In this document: positions 37,481 to 53,322 of the stretch, one piece after another | Numbering within the stretch: position 1 is the stretch's first letter | Layout of the letters: each line of letters opens with the position of its first letter | Source of the DNA: Sipunculus nudus | Lineage: Eukaryota; Annelida; Sipuncula; Golfingiida; Sipunculidae | Length of the DNA stretch: 64,000 bases | NCBI GenBank assembly: GCA_026874595.1 | Contig: JAPPUL010000062.1 | Location: 1 to 64,000 of the forward strand | Direction: 5' to 3' | Notes under the pieces: model-generated | Told to the model about the DNA's origin: nothing | The model's input: only the letters and a program-made list of their open reading frames with translations | The model's database searches: none | Program-made: the position numbers and the translations under genes

Positions 37481-39503
37481 GACACATTATTAGTGTTATT
37501 ATTAGTAGCTATCCTGTACAGGACAATCCATTTTTGACAGAAATAAAAAATAATACAAATCCAACTGAATACTTCTTCTATTCTTGAGTGCTGGAAATAA
37601 GAAAAAGCGATGAAAATGAAACTTGAAGAGTTGAACGTCCAGAATGCCGAAACGCAAGCGCAGCCGCGTTCGTGTTAGACAGAGACCCGACCTCTAGGTA
37701 ACAGAGACGTGACCTTTCATTCCTGGACATATAGGTCGGCCTGAGGACATCTTCAAGTCTGATGATGGCTTAAATTAGGGCTGTCCTTGAAGAAAAAAGG
37801 CAGTCGGTCAGCCTGCGTCCGGGAATTATAAAATTCCAAGAAGTCCTGCCCATCACGGATTAACTGTAATGTCCCCTTGGTGTAGGTTATCTGTAATGTG
37901 AAATTTAATATATTTTAAAAATTGGAATCTTTGGTTAAAAAAGGAGAGACTTTTAAGGAGTCTGAAGTGGTAAGTAATAAGATAAAAAAATTTGAGGCCC
38001 TAGTTCCGTGGTGGGTTAGGACTTGATATATAAAAATATATTCTGGCATGAGAGAGGGGTGCTGTCCAATTTTTTGGCGCCTGCCGCACGTTTGTGAATA
38101 AAACGGTACGTTTGACACGGGCGCGATGGAAATTTAAGAGGAAAGGTAGTAATCCCAAGCCGTAGTTGAATTGTTTTGACCCCAGAGTATGCAGTCCTGG
38201 CTTAAATAGGCATGGGACGGGCTCTTTTTTATACCCGGAACGCCAGAAGAGGCTGGAGATTGAATGAAGGATTGGGCCAGTTTTCATCCGAAAAACCTGG
38301 GAATTGGCAATTTAAAAAAATGACAGGGACCTTCTTAGCCCGTTCCAGCTCAGGGAACGGTCATTAGAATATTGTCGGGAATCCATATTATCCTACCTGT
38401 GGGCTGGGACGGTCCAGAAAACCGCAATTATACGGGTATCCATAAAATTGTATGTCAATTTTTGTCATTAATAAATATATATACATCTATAACGCGGACA
38501 GCTGGAGAATTCGCGGAGAATTCATCATGATGATATTATTAAATGTGAGCAAAGGTACAATTTATGTTTTGTATCATATTTCCTTAAGAACCTGTAAATT
38601 TGATATCCTGCATGGTTTTGTTACGGTTTGCACAGTAAACTGTTGAAAAAATATATAGTGTTTAGCGTTTTCGTCTGATGTAAGATCGGTAGTCAATGTT
38701 AGCTGGTGATTCAGATTGGTGTTAGTGGCAGTCCCACATTGTTTGCGCTGGTTATTATTTCGGTAATTTAACAGTGAATAAATGTCTTTAGAGTAATATA
38801 GTGGTAGATTTTAAATGATTTTAACGTGTAATTAAAAGTATCATTGCATATAAAATCTCTCCGTGAATTGTCCGGGAATTCCCCGCGTTTACATATAAAC
38901 GCATTTACCAGCCGTATGAAAGTTTTTGTCCGCTTTCATAATGTTTGCCGTGCCCCGGACACAAATTTAAGACGAGATGGACTAAACCCCGCCCCTGTAG
39001 GATTGTTTGGACTCTGAAGAAACGAACCCTCGCAGGAAATGCGGTGGGACGGGCTCTTTCTTATTCGATGAACGCTCGAAAAGAGTGGTGAATGATTGAA
39101 AAAATAGGGTCATTTTCACTGTCATCTTGAATAACGGAATAAATATTTTTTTAAAAATTCATAGAGACTTGGTCATCCAATAACAGCAGAAAAAAATGTT
39201 CTTTCAAATGTTGTGTGGTGTCCATGGTACCCTCGCCCCACCGCCGGGATCCAAAGAGAAGCCTGGATTTTACTGCAAAAAAAACACAAACACCCCCCCC
39301 CCCCAAAAAAAAAAAACAAAAACAAAAAAACTTTTATTCATTTTATTTTTATTTTTTATTACTGGATGTAATTGAATATCATGGTTTATTTATAAAAAAA
39401 TAAGATGCAATTCATTGGATGAAAAGAGATTTTATTAAATATATTGATACAGTTTATAACAGTTTGATATTTGATTTTTTTTAATTTATAGACAGACAAT
39501 TTG
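31583..39503 (+). repeat. Macrosatellite unit U4 (complete)
   Basis: Sub-feature positions: satellite 31583-34223; exon-like stretch 34281-34478; M1 34485-35924; M2 36076-37250; (GACA)9 37443-37478; minus-strand frame 38000-38287 and relative 38982-39125; C12-A12 39293-39316. Confidence 0.96.
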
Positions 39504-42500
39504 TTACCTCAAATCTGTACTCATGGTCCAACATGCATGTATTTGGTGTTCTTAGACCCATTTTAGGGTGTATATCCATGATAACAAGATAATATTACCT
39601 TGTTCCCACCAGCAAACATTTCAAGCCCCCAGAAAGCTGATTTCAGCTGAGGACAGTATATGGCTTATTATACACAGGCAAATAGTGTTTTGGACCACCT
39701 CATCTCTACCAGACTCATCACACACACCTGGTTTGGCTATCATTGCAATCCATTTACACCCACTGGCTGGAATCTCAAAGCATTTGGTTCAAATCCCTCA
39801 GAAAAAAAATTAGGGCCAGTTTGAATTTCCAAATCTGGACACAGTGGACATAGTGATATACAGAAAAAATCCATTTTTCCCCTCAAATCTGTACTGATGG
39901 TCCCACAAACCTGGTTTTGGTGTCATTAGGCCCAGTTTAGTGTGTATATACAGGGAAACAAGATAATATTACCCTGTTCCCACAAACAAAAATTTCATGC
40001 CCCCAGAAACCTGATTTCAGGCCAGTTTATGCTTATACACAGTCAAATAGGTTCTGGCCCCTCCTCATCCCCACAAAACTCAACACACACTCCTGGTTTG
40101 GGTATCATTGCAATCCATTTACACCCACTGGCTGGCATCACCAAGCATTTGGCTCAACTCCCTCAGAAAAAAAATTAGGGCCAGTTTGAATTTCCAAATC
40201 TGGACACAGTGAACATAGTGATATACAGAGAAAATCCATTTCCCCCCCTCAAATCTGTACTGATGGTCCCACAAACCTAGTTTTGGTGTCATTAGGCCCA
40301 GTTTAGGGTGTATATACAGGTAAACAAGATTATATTACCCTGTTCCCACAAACAAAAATTTCATGCCCCCAGAAACCTGATTTCAGGCCAGTTTATGCTT
40401 ATACACAGTCAAATAGGTTCTGGCCCCCTTCATATCCACAAAACTCAACACACACTCCTGGTTTGGGTATCATTGCAATCCATTTACACCCACTGGCTGG
40501 CATCACCAAGCATTTGGCTCAACTCCCTCAGAAAAAAAATTAGGGCCAGTTTGAATTCCCAAATCTGGACACAGTGAACATAGTGATATACAGGGAAAAT
40601 CCATTTTTTTTACCTCAAATCTGTAATGATGGTCCCTAAAACATGGTTTAGGTGTCATTAGGCCCAATTTAAGGTGTATATACAGGGAAACAAGATAATA
40701 TTACCCTGTTGACACAAACAAGAATTTCAAGCCCCCAGAAACCTGATTTCAGGCCAGTTTATGCTTATACACAGTCAGATAGGTTCTGGCCCCCCTCATC
40801 TCCACAAAACTCAACACACACACCTGGTTTGGTATCATTGCAATCCATTTACACCCACTGGCTGGCATCACCAAGCATTTGGCTCAACTCCCTCAGAAAA
40901 AAAATTAGGGCCAGTTTGAATTTCCAAATCTGGACACAGTGAACATAGTGATATACAGAGAAAATCCATTTCCCCCCCTCAAATCTGTACTGATGGTCCC
41001 ACAAACCTAGTTTTGGTGTCATTAGGCCCAGTTTAGGGTGTATATACAGGTAAACAAGATTATATTACCCTGTTCCCACAAACAAAAATTTCATGCCCCC
41101 AGAAACCTGATTTCAGGCCAGTTTATGCTTATACACAGTCAAATAGGTTCTGGCCCCCTTCATATCCACAAAACTCAACACACACTCCTGGTTTGGGTAT
41201 CATTGCAATCCATTTACACCCACTGGCTGGCATCACCAAGCATTTGGCTCAACTCCCTCAGAAAAAAAATTAGGGCCAGTTTGAATTCCCAAATCTGGAC
41301 ACAGTGAACATAGTGATATACAGGGAAAATCCATTTTTTTTACCTCAAATCTGTAATGATGGTCCCTAAAACATGGTTTAGGTGTCATTAGGCCCAATTT
41401 AAGGTGTATATACAGGGAAACAAGATAATATTACCCTGTTGACACAAACAAGAATTTCAAGCCCCCAGAAACCTGATTTCAGGCCAGTTTATGCTTATAC
41501 ACAGTCAGATAGGTTCTGGCCCCCCTCATCTCCACAAAACTCAACACACACACCTGGTTTGGTATCATTGCAATCCATTTACACCCACTGGCTGGTATCT
41601 CAAAGCATTTGGCTCAACTCCATCAGAAAAAAAATTAGGACCAGTTTGAATTTCCAAATCTGGACACAGTGAACATAGTGATATACAGATAAAATCCATT
41701 TTTCCCCCTCAAATCTGTACTGATGGTCCCACAAACCTGGTTTTGGTGTCATTAGGCCCAGTTTAGGGTGTATATACAGGGAAACAAGAAAATATTACCC
41801 TGTTCCCACAAACAAAAATTTCATTCCCCCAGAAACCTGATTTCAGGCCAGTTTATGCTTATACACAGTCAAATAGGTTCTGGCCTCCTTCATCTCCACC
41901 AGACTCTTCACAAACACCTGGCTTGGGTTTCATTGCAATCCATTCACACCCACTGGCTGGCATCTCCAAGCATATAGCTCAACTTCTTCAGAAAAAAATA
42001 TAGACCACTTTAAAGTTTATCAAATCTGGACATAGTGGTTTATGCAGAAATCAATTGTTCTGATCTCAAATCTGAAATAGTGGTCATAGAACATTGGTTG
42101 GTTCTTGTATGATTTTATTCAATTTACAATCAATTTGCAGGAAAACCTGGCATTTTATTTTACTTCAATACACCAACAATAAACAATCTAAGGACAAGTG
42201 AACAGGCTACCATACATATCTTAGGGAAAGGAAAACAGCAAAGGTTGTTTACATTGAGGACACATGGCAACCAGGTGGTTGGCGCTGGTCTGTGAAGCTT
42301 ACGAAGCAGCAATCAAAGGAAGACGATAACAACACAATAGAAGTCTTCTTCATGGGCCATCGCACACCCATAGAACACGGCTCCAACTGTCAAGTGTAAT
42401 GCCCCTGCCGACATTTACTATCACATACTGCCGCCACTTATGGTCACGGCAATAGGATGTACTTTTTTATTTGAAGAAAAAACGATCCCAGATTTGACGA

Positions 42501-45361
42501 AACTTACAATATAAACACATAATGTGACCGAGAGTGTTAGACGCTATCGAATGCTGAAAACTAAAGGTCTTCAGCATTAAAATAACAGAATTATAGGCGT
42601 ATCTTTGAATGGTCCCATGTTCTCGTTTGACAAGAAATGATGCGAGATATGACGAGATATTCAATTTTGTCACTTCAAACTAGTCAAGTGAATCTTGAAC
42701 AATAGAAAAATAAAATCTCTGGCATTCAAATGACAGAGATATAGACATTTGTTCGAATTCTCGAATATTCTCATTTGGCGGGAGATGGTACGAGATGTGG
42801 CGAGATATAAGTTATTATCTTGTTAAGCTCCCAAAACGCAACAAAATGCTGAAAACTGCTCCTCTTTAGCCGAAAAGGTGACCAAGTTATATGCATTTCT
42901 GTGAAATCTCGTAATTTCTCGTTTGACGGAAAACAGAGCGAGATTCTACGAGACTTGCAATTAACTGCATTAGTGGGAAGGGAATGCTACCTCATGCAGA
43001 AAACTAGACACTTGTAGTATAAATATTAACAGAGATAGAAGCAAAAAACTTATTATTTTCAGATTGCCAAGTTTTACCCCAAAACTTGCTTACCATGGTA
43101 ACAGCAGCGCAAAGCTACATGTAGGCAGGAATAAGCCGACGATCCTAGTTTCAGATAAGACAGTAAACATTGTGCCACGTTTAATATTTTTTTTGGTATT
43201 GCAGAAAAATGGTAAGTTGCAGTGTTTCCAGTACCACGCCCCCTGGTGGCTAATTTCAAAAAATGAAAAAACAAGTTCGAGATAATACAGAACAACAGAA
43301 AATATGTCACTTTCAGAACCTTAGCTGTAAAACTGCCACCTGTAAATCGTATTTAATGAAATCTCGAAAAGTCTCATTTGACGACAAATGGCACGAGATT
43401 TTGCGAGACTTACATTAATTTCGCATAGAGCATATTAAATGCTACGCAATACAAAAAACTAGACCTCTCTAACTTGAATAATGAGAAATTTGGAGGGAAA
43501 TTTTCGAATTTTCTGAATTTCCCCCAAAAATACGTTACCATGGTAACCATTGACCGGAAAAATTTGCCAGCACTTGGAAAGCTAACATAGTGAGGAATAA
43601 AATGAGCTACAGATTATGCGGCTACGATTATTATTGACGAACATATGAAGAAAATAAAGATTTTAGGTTTTTTGGTGACCCTGACCTTGACCTTTGACCG
43701 ATCATGACCAAAAACAATAGGCTCCGAGGAGAACCAATCTTACACTTGATGCATAAGTTTCAGAGCGATTGCTTAAAAACTGTGGCCTCTAGCGCGTGTA
43801 CATACAGACAAACAGACAGACAAACAAACAAACAAACAAACAAACATACGCGGGTGATCAACATGCTTGCGAAAATCGAAGATTTCCGGCAAGCAACAAA
43901 CAGACAAACAGACATCCGCGACTGACCAACCAGCTTGCGAAAATCGAAGATTTCCGGCAAGCAATAAAGTCTGGACTGTGCCTCCAACATGTATGATCAT
44001 AGATGGGGCCCGGAGAGGCCGTCACGCACCGCTGCACACGCCGGCCGCCCACCGTAGGGACCCTGCCGCCACTTGCGGCGACGGCACGTGTCTTCGTGGT
44101 TTGGCGAAAAACGGCGCGAGATTTGACGAGACTAACAATGTGACCCCTGAATGTGACTGCGAGTGTCAGCCGCTATCCAGCGCTGCAAACCATGTGTCTG
44201 TAGCGTGAAAAATGACATAATTATAGGCATTTCTTTGAATGGTCACGTGTTCTCGTTTCACGAGAAACGGTGCGAGATATGACGAGACTTGCGATTGAAT
44301 GACTAAGAACTAGAGGGATGCTGTCTAAGGCCAAACACCAGACCTTTCTATCGCAAATATCAACAGAGAGAGAAGCTGGAAAACTCCGAATTTTCAGATT
44401 GTCAAGTTTTACCCCAAAATTTGGTAACCATGGTAACGGCAGCACAAAGCAACATGTGCGAAGGGATAAGCCAATGTTCCTAGTTTCAGATACGACCCAA
44501 AAAATGGTGTCACGTTTAATATTTTTTGAGATATTGCAGAAAAATGATATGTTACAGTGTTTCATGTACCACGCCCCCTGGTGGCTATTTCCAAAAAATG
44601 AAAAATTGATTTCGAGATATTTCTAAACAACACAAAATATGTCATTTTCAAAGTCATAGTTTAAAAAATGCGACCTGTAAGCCATATTTAATGAAATCTC
44701 GAAAATTCTCGTTTGACGAGAAATGGTGCGAGATTTTACGAGACTTTTACTTGTATGATAAAAAGCTTATTTAGTACTATATGATGCAAAAAACTAGAAC
44801 TCTCTAGCTTTAAAAATGACAAAGTTAGAAAAATTAGGCCTTTTATTTTCGAAAATCATGAGATTTCCCCCAAAATGTGTAACCATAGAAACAGCAGATT
44901 TCAGCAACATATACATCAGAAGAAAGGCCTTGGAATGCCGATTAAAATGAGCCATGTTTGAAGTGGCTATGACAAATAGTAATGGAGATATGAAGAAAAG
45001 AGCACTTTAGGAACTTTTGATGACCTTGACCTTGACCTTTGACCTATATTGCCCCAAAACAATAGGCTTCTTGCATTTTTGATTCTACACAAACTGTGAA
45101 AGTTTGAAAGCGATGGGATGAAAATTGCGACCTGTAGAGACTGGACAGACAAACAAACAAACAAACAAACAGACTAGATGACCTGAGGTCACGCGCTTGC
45201 CGGAAGTGACCGGAAATAAGACAGCGAAATAGATGGACAGTTACTAGGCAGACAGACAGACAGGGAACATTCGGATCTGATCAAATGAAAAACCTCTATC
45301 ATGGGGGAAACAGTAGCACATATGAATAAGGTCTTGCTGATTTTCAAAAGTCAAAGAGGAG

Positions 45362-45401
<40 letters not shown>

Positions 45402-47424
45402 GACACATTATTAGTGTTATTATTAGTAGCTATCCTGTACAGGACAATCCATTTTTGACAGAAATAAAAAATAATACAAATCCAACTGAATACTTCTTCT
45501 ATTCTTGAGTGCTGGAAATAAGAAAAAGCGATGAAAATGAAACTTGAAGAGTTGAACGTCCAGAATGCCGAAACGCAAGCGCAGCCGCGTTCGTGTTAGA
45601 CAGAGACCCGACCTCTAGGTAACAGAGACGTGACCTTTCATTCCTGGACATATAGGTCGGCCTGAGGACATCTTCAAGTCTGATGATGGCTTAAATTAGG
45701 GCTGTCCTTGAAGAAAAAAGGCAGTCGGTCAGCCTGCGTCCGGGAATTATAAAATTCCAAGAAGTCCTGCCCATCACGGATTAACTGTAATGTCCCCTTG
45801 GTGTAGGTTATCTGTAATGTGAAATTTAATATATTTTAAAAATTGGAATCTTTGGTTAAAAAAGGAGAGACTTTTAAGGAGTCTGAAGTGGTAAGTAATA
45901 AGATAAAAAAATTTGAGGCCCTAGTTCCGTGGTGGGTTAGGACTTGATATATAAAAATATATTCTGGCATGAGAGAGGGGTGCTGTCCAATTTTTTGGCG
46001 CCTGCCGCACGTTTGTGAATAAAACGGTACGTTTGACACGGGCGCGATGGAAATTTAAGAGGAAAGGTAGTAATCCCAAGCCGTAGTTGAATTGTTTTGA
46101 CCCCAGAGTATGCAGTCCTGGCTTAAATAGGCATGGGACGGGCTCTTTTTTATACCCGGAACGCCAGAAGAGGCTGGAGATTGAATGAAGGATTGGGCCA
46201 GTTTTCATCCGAAAAACCTGGGAATTGGCAATTTAAAAAAATGACAGGGACCTTCTTAGCCCGTTCCAGCTCAGGGAACGGTCATTAGAATATTGTCGGG
46301 AATCCATATTATCCTACCTGTGGGCTGGGACGGTCCAGAAAACCGCAATTATACGGGTATCCATAAAATTGTATGTCAATTTTTGTCATTAATAAATATA
46401 TATACATCTATAACGCGGACAGCTGGAGAATTCGCGGAGAATTCATCATGATGATATTATTAAATGTGAGCAAAGGTACAATTTATGTTTTGTATCATAT
46501 TTCCTTAAGAACCTGTAAATTTGATATCCTGCATGGTTTTGTTACGGTTTGCACAGTAAACTGTTGAAAAAATATATAGTGTTTAGCGTTTTCGTCTGAT
46601 GTAAGATCGGTAGTCAATGTTAGCTGGTGATTCAGATTGGTGTTAGTGGCAGTCCCACATTGTTTGCGCTGGTTATTATTTCGGTAATTTAACAGTGAAT
46701 AAATGTCTTTAGAGTAATATAGTGGTAGATTTTAAATGATTTTAACGTGTAATTAAAAGTATCATTGCATATAAAATCTCTCCGTGAATTGTCCGGGAAT
46801 TCCCCGCGTTTACATATAAACGCATTTACCAGCCGTATGAAAGTTTTTGTCCGCTTTCATAATGTTTGCCGTGCCCCGGACACAAATTTAAGACGAGATG
46901 GACTAAACCCCGCCCCTGTAGGATTGTTTGGACTCTGAAGAAACGAACCCTCGCAGGAAATGCGGTGGGACGGGCTCTTTCTTATTCGATGAACGCTCGA
47001 AAAGAGTGGTGAATGATTGAAAAAATAGGGTCATTTTCACTGTCATCTTGAATAACGGAATAAATATTTTTTTAAAAATTCATAGAGACTTGGTCATCCA
47101 ATAACAGCAGAAAAAAATGTTCTTTCAAATGTTGTGTGGTGTCCATGGTACCCTCGCCCCACCGCCGGGATCCAAAGAGAAGCCTGGATTTTACTGCAAA
47201 AAAAACACAAACACCCCCCCCCCCCAAAAAAAAAAAACAAAAACAAAAAAACTTTTATTCATTTTATTTTTATTTTTTATTACTGGATGTAATTGAATAT
47301 CATGGTTTATTTATAAAAAAATAAGATGCAATTCATTGGATGAAAAGAGATTTTATTAAATATATTGATACAGTTTATAACAGTTTGATATTTGATTTTT
47401 TTTAATTTATAGACAGACAATTTG
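39504..47424 (+). repeat. Macrosatellite unit U5 (complete)
   Basis: Sub-feature positions: satellite 39504-42144; exon-like stretch 42202-42399; M1 42406-43845; M2 43997-45171; (GACA)9 45364-45399; minus-strand frame 45921-46208 and relative 46903-47046; C12-A12 47214-47237. Confidence 0.96.
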
Positions 47425-50400
47425 TTACCTCAAATCTGTACTCATGGTCCAACATGCATGTATTTGGTGTTCTTAGACCCATTTTAGGGTGTATATCCAT
47501 GATAACAAGATAATATTACCTTGTTCCCACCAGCAAACATTTCAAGCCCCCAGAAAGCTGATTTCAGCTGAGGACAGTATATGGCTTATTATACACAGGC
47601 AAATAGTGTTTTGGACCACCTCATCTCTACCAGACTCATCACACACACCTGGTTTGGCTATCATTGCAATCCATTTACACCCACTGGCTGGAATCTCAAA
47701 GCATTTGGTTCAAATCCCTCAGAAAAAAAATTAGGGCCAGTTTGAATTTCCAAATCTGGACACAGTGGACATAGTGATATACAGAAAAAATCCATTTTTC
47801 CCCTCAAATCTGTACTGATGGTCCCACAAACCTGGTTTTGGTGTCATTAGGCCCAGTTTAGTGTGTATATACAGGGAAACAAGATAATATTACCCTGTTC
47901 CCACAAACAAAAATTTCATGCCCCCAGAAACCTGATTTCAGGCCAGTTTATGCTTATACACAGTCAAATAGGTTCTGGCCCCTCCTCATCCCCACAAAAC
48001 TCAACACACACTCCTGGTTTGGGTATCATTGCAATCCATTTACACCCACTGGCTGGCATCACCAAGCATTTGGCTCAACTCCCTCAGAAAAAAAATTAGG
48101 GCCAGTTTGAATTTCCAAATCTGGACACAGTGAACATAGTGATATACAGAGAAAATCCATTTCCCCCCCTCAAATCTGTACTGATGGTCCCACAAACCTA
48201 GTTTTGGTGTCATTAGGCCCAGTTTAGGGTGTATATACAGGTAAACAAGATTATATTACCCTGTTCCCACAAACAAAAATTTCATGCCCCCAGAAACCTG
48301 ATTTCAGGCCAGTTTATGCTTATACACAGTCAAATAGGTTCTGGCCCCCTTCATATCCACAAAACTCAACACACACTCCTGGTTTGGGTATCATTGCAAT
48401 CCATTTACACCCACTGGCTGGCATCACCAAGCATTTGGCTCAACTCCCTCAGAAAAAAAATTAGGGCCAGTTTGAATTCCCAAATCTGGACACAGTGAAC
48501 ATAGTGATATACAGGGAAAATCCATTTTTTTTACCTCAAATCTGTAATGATGGTCCCTAAAACATGGTTTAGGTGTCATTAGGCCCAATTTAAGGTGTAT
48601 ATACAGGGAAACAAGATAATATTACCCTGTTGACACAAACAAGAATTTCAAGCCCCCAGAAACCTGATTTCAGGCCAGTTTATGCTTATACACAGTCAGA
48701 TAGGTTCTGGCCCCCCTCATCTCCACAAAACTCAACACACACACCTGGTTTGGTATCATTGCAATCCATTTACACCCACTGGCTGGCATCACCAAGCATT
48801 TGGCTCAACTCCCTCAGAAAAAAAATTAGGGCCAGTTTGAATTTCCAAATCTGGACACAGTGAACATAGTGATATACAGAGAAAATCCATTTCCCCCCCT
48901 CAAATCTGTACTGATGGTCCCACAAACCTAGTTTTGGTGTCATTAGGCCCAGTTTAGGGTGTATATACAGGTAAACAAGATTATATTACCCTGTTCCCAC
49001 AAACAAAAATTTCATGCCCCCAGAAACCTGATTTCAGGCCAGTTTATGCTTATACACAGTCAAATAGGTTCTGGCCCCCTTCATATCCACAAAACTCAAC
49101 ACACACTCCTGGTTTGGGTATCATTGCAATCCATTTACACCCACTGGCTGGCATCACCAAGCATTTGGCTCAACTCCCTCAGAAAAAAAATTAGGGCCAG
49201 TTTGAATTCCCAAATCTGGACACAGTGAACATAGTGATATACAGGGAAAATCCATTTTTTTTACCTCAAATCTGTAATGATGGTCCCTAAAACATGGTTT
49301 AGGTGTCATTAGGCCCAATTTAAGGTGTATATACAGGGAAACAAGATAATATTACCCTGTTGACACAAACAAGAATTTCAAGCCCCCAGAAACCTGATTT
49401 CAGGCCAGTTTATGCTTATACACAGTCAGATAGGTTCTGGCCCCCCTCATCTCCACAAAACTCAACACACACACCTGGTTTGGTATCATTGCAATCCATT
49501 TACACCCACTGGCTGGTATCTCAAAGCATTTGGCTCAACTCCATCAGAAAAAAAATTAGGACCAGTTTGAATTTCCAAATCTGGACACAGTGAACATAGT
49601 GATATACAGATAAAATCCATTTTTCCCCCTCAAATCTGTACTGATGGTCCCACAAACCTGGTTTTGGTGTCATTAGGCCCAGTTTAGGGTGTATATACAG
49701 GGAAACAAGAAAATATTACCCTGTTCCCACAAACAAAAATTTCATTCCCCCAGAAACCTGATTTCAGGCCAGTTTATGCTTATACACAGTCAAATAGGTT
49801 CTGGCCTCCTTCATCTCCACCAGACTCTTCACAAACACCTGGCTTGGGTTTCATTGCAATCCATTCACACCCACTGGCTGGCATCTCCAAGCATATAGCT
49901 CAACTTCTTCAGAAAAAAATATAGACCACTTTAAAGTTTATCAAATCTGGACATAGTGGTTTATGCAGAAATCAATTGTTCTGATCTCAAATCTGAAATA
50001 GTGGTCATAGAACATTGGTTGGTTCTTGTATGATTTTATTCAATTTACAATCAATTTGCAGGAAAACCTGGCATTTTATTTTACTTCAATACACCAACAA
50101 TAAACAATCTAAGGACAAGTGAACAGGCTACCATACATATCTTAGGGAAAGGAAAACAGCAAAGGTTGTTTACATTGAGGACACATGGCAACCAGGTGGT
50201 TGGCGCTGGTCTGTGAAGCTTACGAAGCAGCAATCAAAGGAAGACGATAACAACACAATAGAAGTCTTCTTCATGGGCCATCGCACACCCATAGAACACG
50301 GCTCCAACTGTCAAGTGTAATGCCCCTGCCGACATTTACTATCACATACTGCCGCCACTTATGGTCACGGCAATAGGATGTACTTTTTTATTTGAAGAAA

Positions 50401-53282
50401 AAACGATCCCAGATTTGACGAAACTTACAATATAAACACATAATGTGACCGAGAGTGTTAGACGCTATCGAATGCTGAAAACTAAAGGTCTTCAGCATTA
50501 AAATAACAGAATTATAGGCGTATCTTTGAATGGTCCCATGTTCTCGTTTGACAAGAAATGATGCGAGATATGACGAGATATTCAATTTTGTCACTTCAAA
50601 CTAGTCAAGTGAATCTTGAACAATAGAAAAATAAAATCTCTGGCATTCAAATGACAGAGATATAGACATTTGTTCGAATTCTCGAATATTCTCATTTGGC
50701 GGGAGATGGTACGAGATGTGGCGAGATATAAGTTATTATCTTGTTAAGCTCCCAAAACGCAACAAAATGCTGAAAACTGCTCCTCTTTAGCCGAAAAGGT
50801 GACCAAGTTATATGCATTTCTGTGAAATCTCGTAATTTCTCGTTTGACGGAAAACAGAGCGAGATTCTACGAGACTTGCAATTAACTGCATTAGTGGGAA
50901 GGGAATGCTACCTCATGCAGAAAACTAGACACTTGTAGTATAAATATTAACAGAGATAGAAGCAAAAAACTTATTATTTTCAGATTGCCAAGTTTTACCC
51001 CAAAACTTGCTTACCATGGTAACAGCAGCGCAAAGCTACATGTAGGCAGGAATAAGCCGACGATCCTAGTTTCAGATAAGACAGTAAACATTGTGCCACG
51101 TTTAATATTTTTTTTGGTATTGCAGAAAAATGGTAAGTTGCAGTGTTTCCAGTACCACGCCCCCTGGTGGCTAATTTCAAAAAATGAAAAAACAAGTTCG
51201 AGATAATACAGAACAACAGAAAATATGTCACTTTCAGAACCTTAGCTGTAAAACTGCCACCTGTAAATCGTATTTAATGAAATCTCGAAAAGTCTCATTT
51301 GACGACAAATGGCACGAGATTTTGCGAGACTTACATTAATTTCGCATAGAGCATATTAAATGCTACGCAATACAAAAAACTAGACCTCTCTAACTTGAAT
51401 AATGAGAAATTTGGAGGGAAATTTTCGAATTTTCTGAATTTCCCCCAAAAATACGTTACCATGGTAACCATTGACCGGAAAAATTTGCCAGCACTTGGAA
51501 AGCTAACATAGTGAGGAATAAAATGAGCTACAGATTATGCGGCTACGATTATTATTGACGAACATATGAAGAAAATAAAGATTTTAGGTTTTTTGGTGAC
51601 CCTGACCTTGACCTTTGACCGATCATGACCAAAAACAATAGGCTCCGAGGAGAACCAATCTTACACTTGATGCATAAGTTTCAGAGCGATTGCTTAAAAA
51701 CTGTGGCCTCTAGCGCGTGTACATACAGACAAACAGACAGACAAACAAACAAACAAACAAACAAACATACGCGGGTGATCAACATGCTTGCGAAAATCGA
51801 AGATTTCCGGCAAGCAACAAACAGACAAACAGACATCCGCGACTGACCAACCAGCTTGCGAAAATCGAAGATTTCCGGCAAGCAATAAAGTCTGGACTGT
51901 GCCTCCAACATGTATGATCATAGATGGGGCCCGGAGAGGCCGTCACGCACCGCTGCACACGCCGGCCGCCCACCGTAGGGACCCTGCCGCCACTTGCGGC
52001 GACGGCACGTGTCTTCGTGGTTTGGCGAAAAACGGCGCGAGATTTGACGAGACTAACAATGTGACCCCTGAATGTGACTGCGAGTGTCAGCCGCTATCCA
52101 GCGCTGCAAACCATGTGTCTGTAGCGTGAAAAATGACATAATTATAGGCATTTCTTTGAATGGTCACGTGTTCTCGTTTCACGAGAAACGGTGCGAGATA
52201 TGACGAGACTTGCGATTGAATGACTAAGAACTAGAGGGATGCTGTCTAAGGCCAAACACCAGACCTTTCTATCGCAAATATCAACAGAGAGAGAAGCTGG
52301 AAAACTCCGAATTTTCAGATTGTCAAGTTTTACCCCAAAATTTGGTAACCATGGTAACGGCAGCACAAAGCAACATGTGCGAAGGGATAAGCCAATGTTC
52401 CTAGTTTCAGATACGACCCAAAAAATGGTGTCACGTTTAATATTTTTTGAGATATTGCAGAAAAATGATATGTTACAGTGTTTCATGTACCACGCCCCCT
52501 GGTGGCTATTTCCAAAAAATGAAAAATTGATTTCGAGATATTTCTAAACAACACAAAATATGTCATTTTCAAAGTCATAGTTTAAAAAATGCGACCTGTA
52601 AGCCATATTTAATGAAATCTCGAAAATTCTCGTTTGACGAGAAATGGTGCGAGATTTTACGAGACTTTTACTTGTATGATAAAAAGCTTATTTAGTACTA
52701 TATGATGCAAAAAACTAGAACTCTCTAGCTTTAAAAATGACAAAGTTAGAAAAATTAGGCCTTTTATTTTCGAAAATCATGAGATTTCCCCCAAAATGTG
52801 TAACCATAGAAACAGCAGATTTCAGCAACATATACATCAGAAGAAAGGCCTTGGAATGCCGATTAAAATGAGCCATGTTTGAAGTGGCTATGACAAATAG
52901 TAATGGAGATATGAAGAAAAGAGCACTTTAGGAACTTTTGATGACCTTGACCTTGACCTTTGACCTATATTGCCCCAAAACAATAGGCTTCTTGCATTTT
53001 TGATTCTACACAAACTGTGAAAGTTTGAAAGCGATGGGATGAAAATTGCGACCTGTAGAGACTGGACAGACAAACAAACAAACAAACAAACAGACTAGAT
53101 GACCTGAGGTCACGCGCTTGCCGGAAGTGACCGGAAATAAGACAGCGAAATAGATGGACAGTTACTAGGCAGACAGACAGACAGGGAACATTCGGATCTG
53201 ATCAAATGAAAAACCTCTATCATGGGGGAAACAGTAGCACATATGAATAAGGTCTTGCTGATTTTCAAAAGTCAAAGAGGAG

Positions 53283-53322
<40 letters not shown>

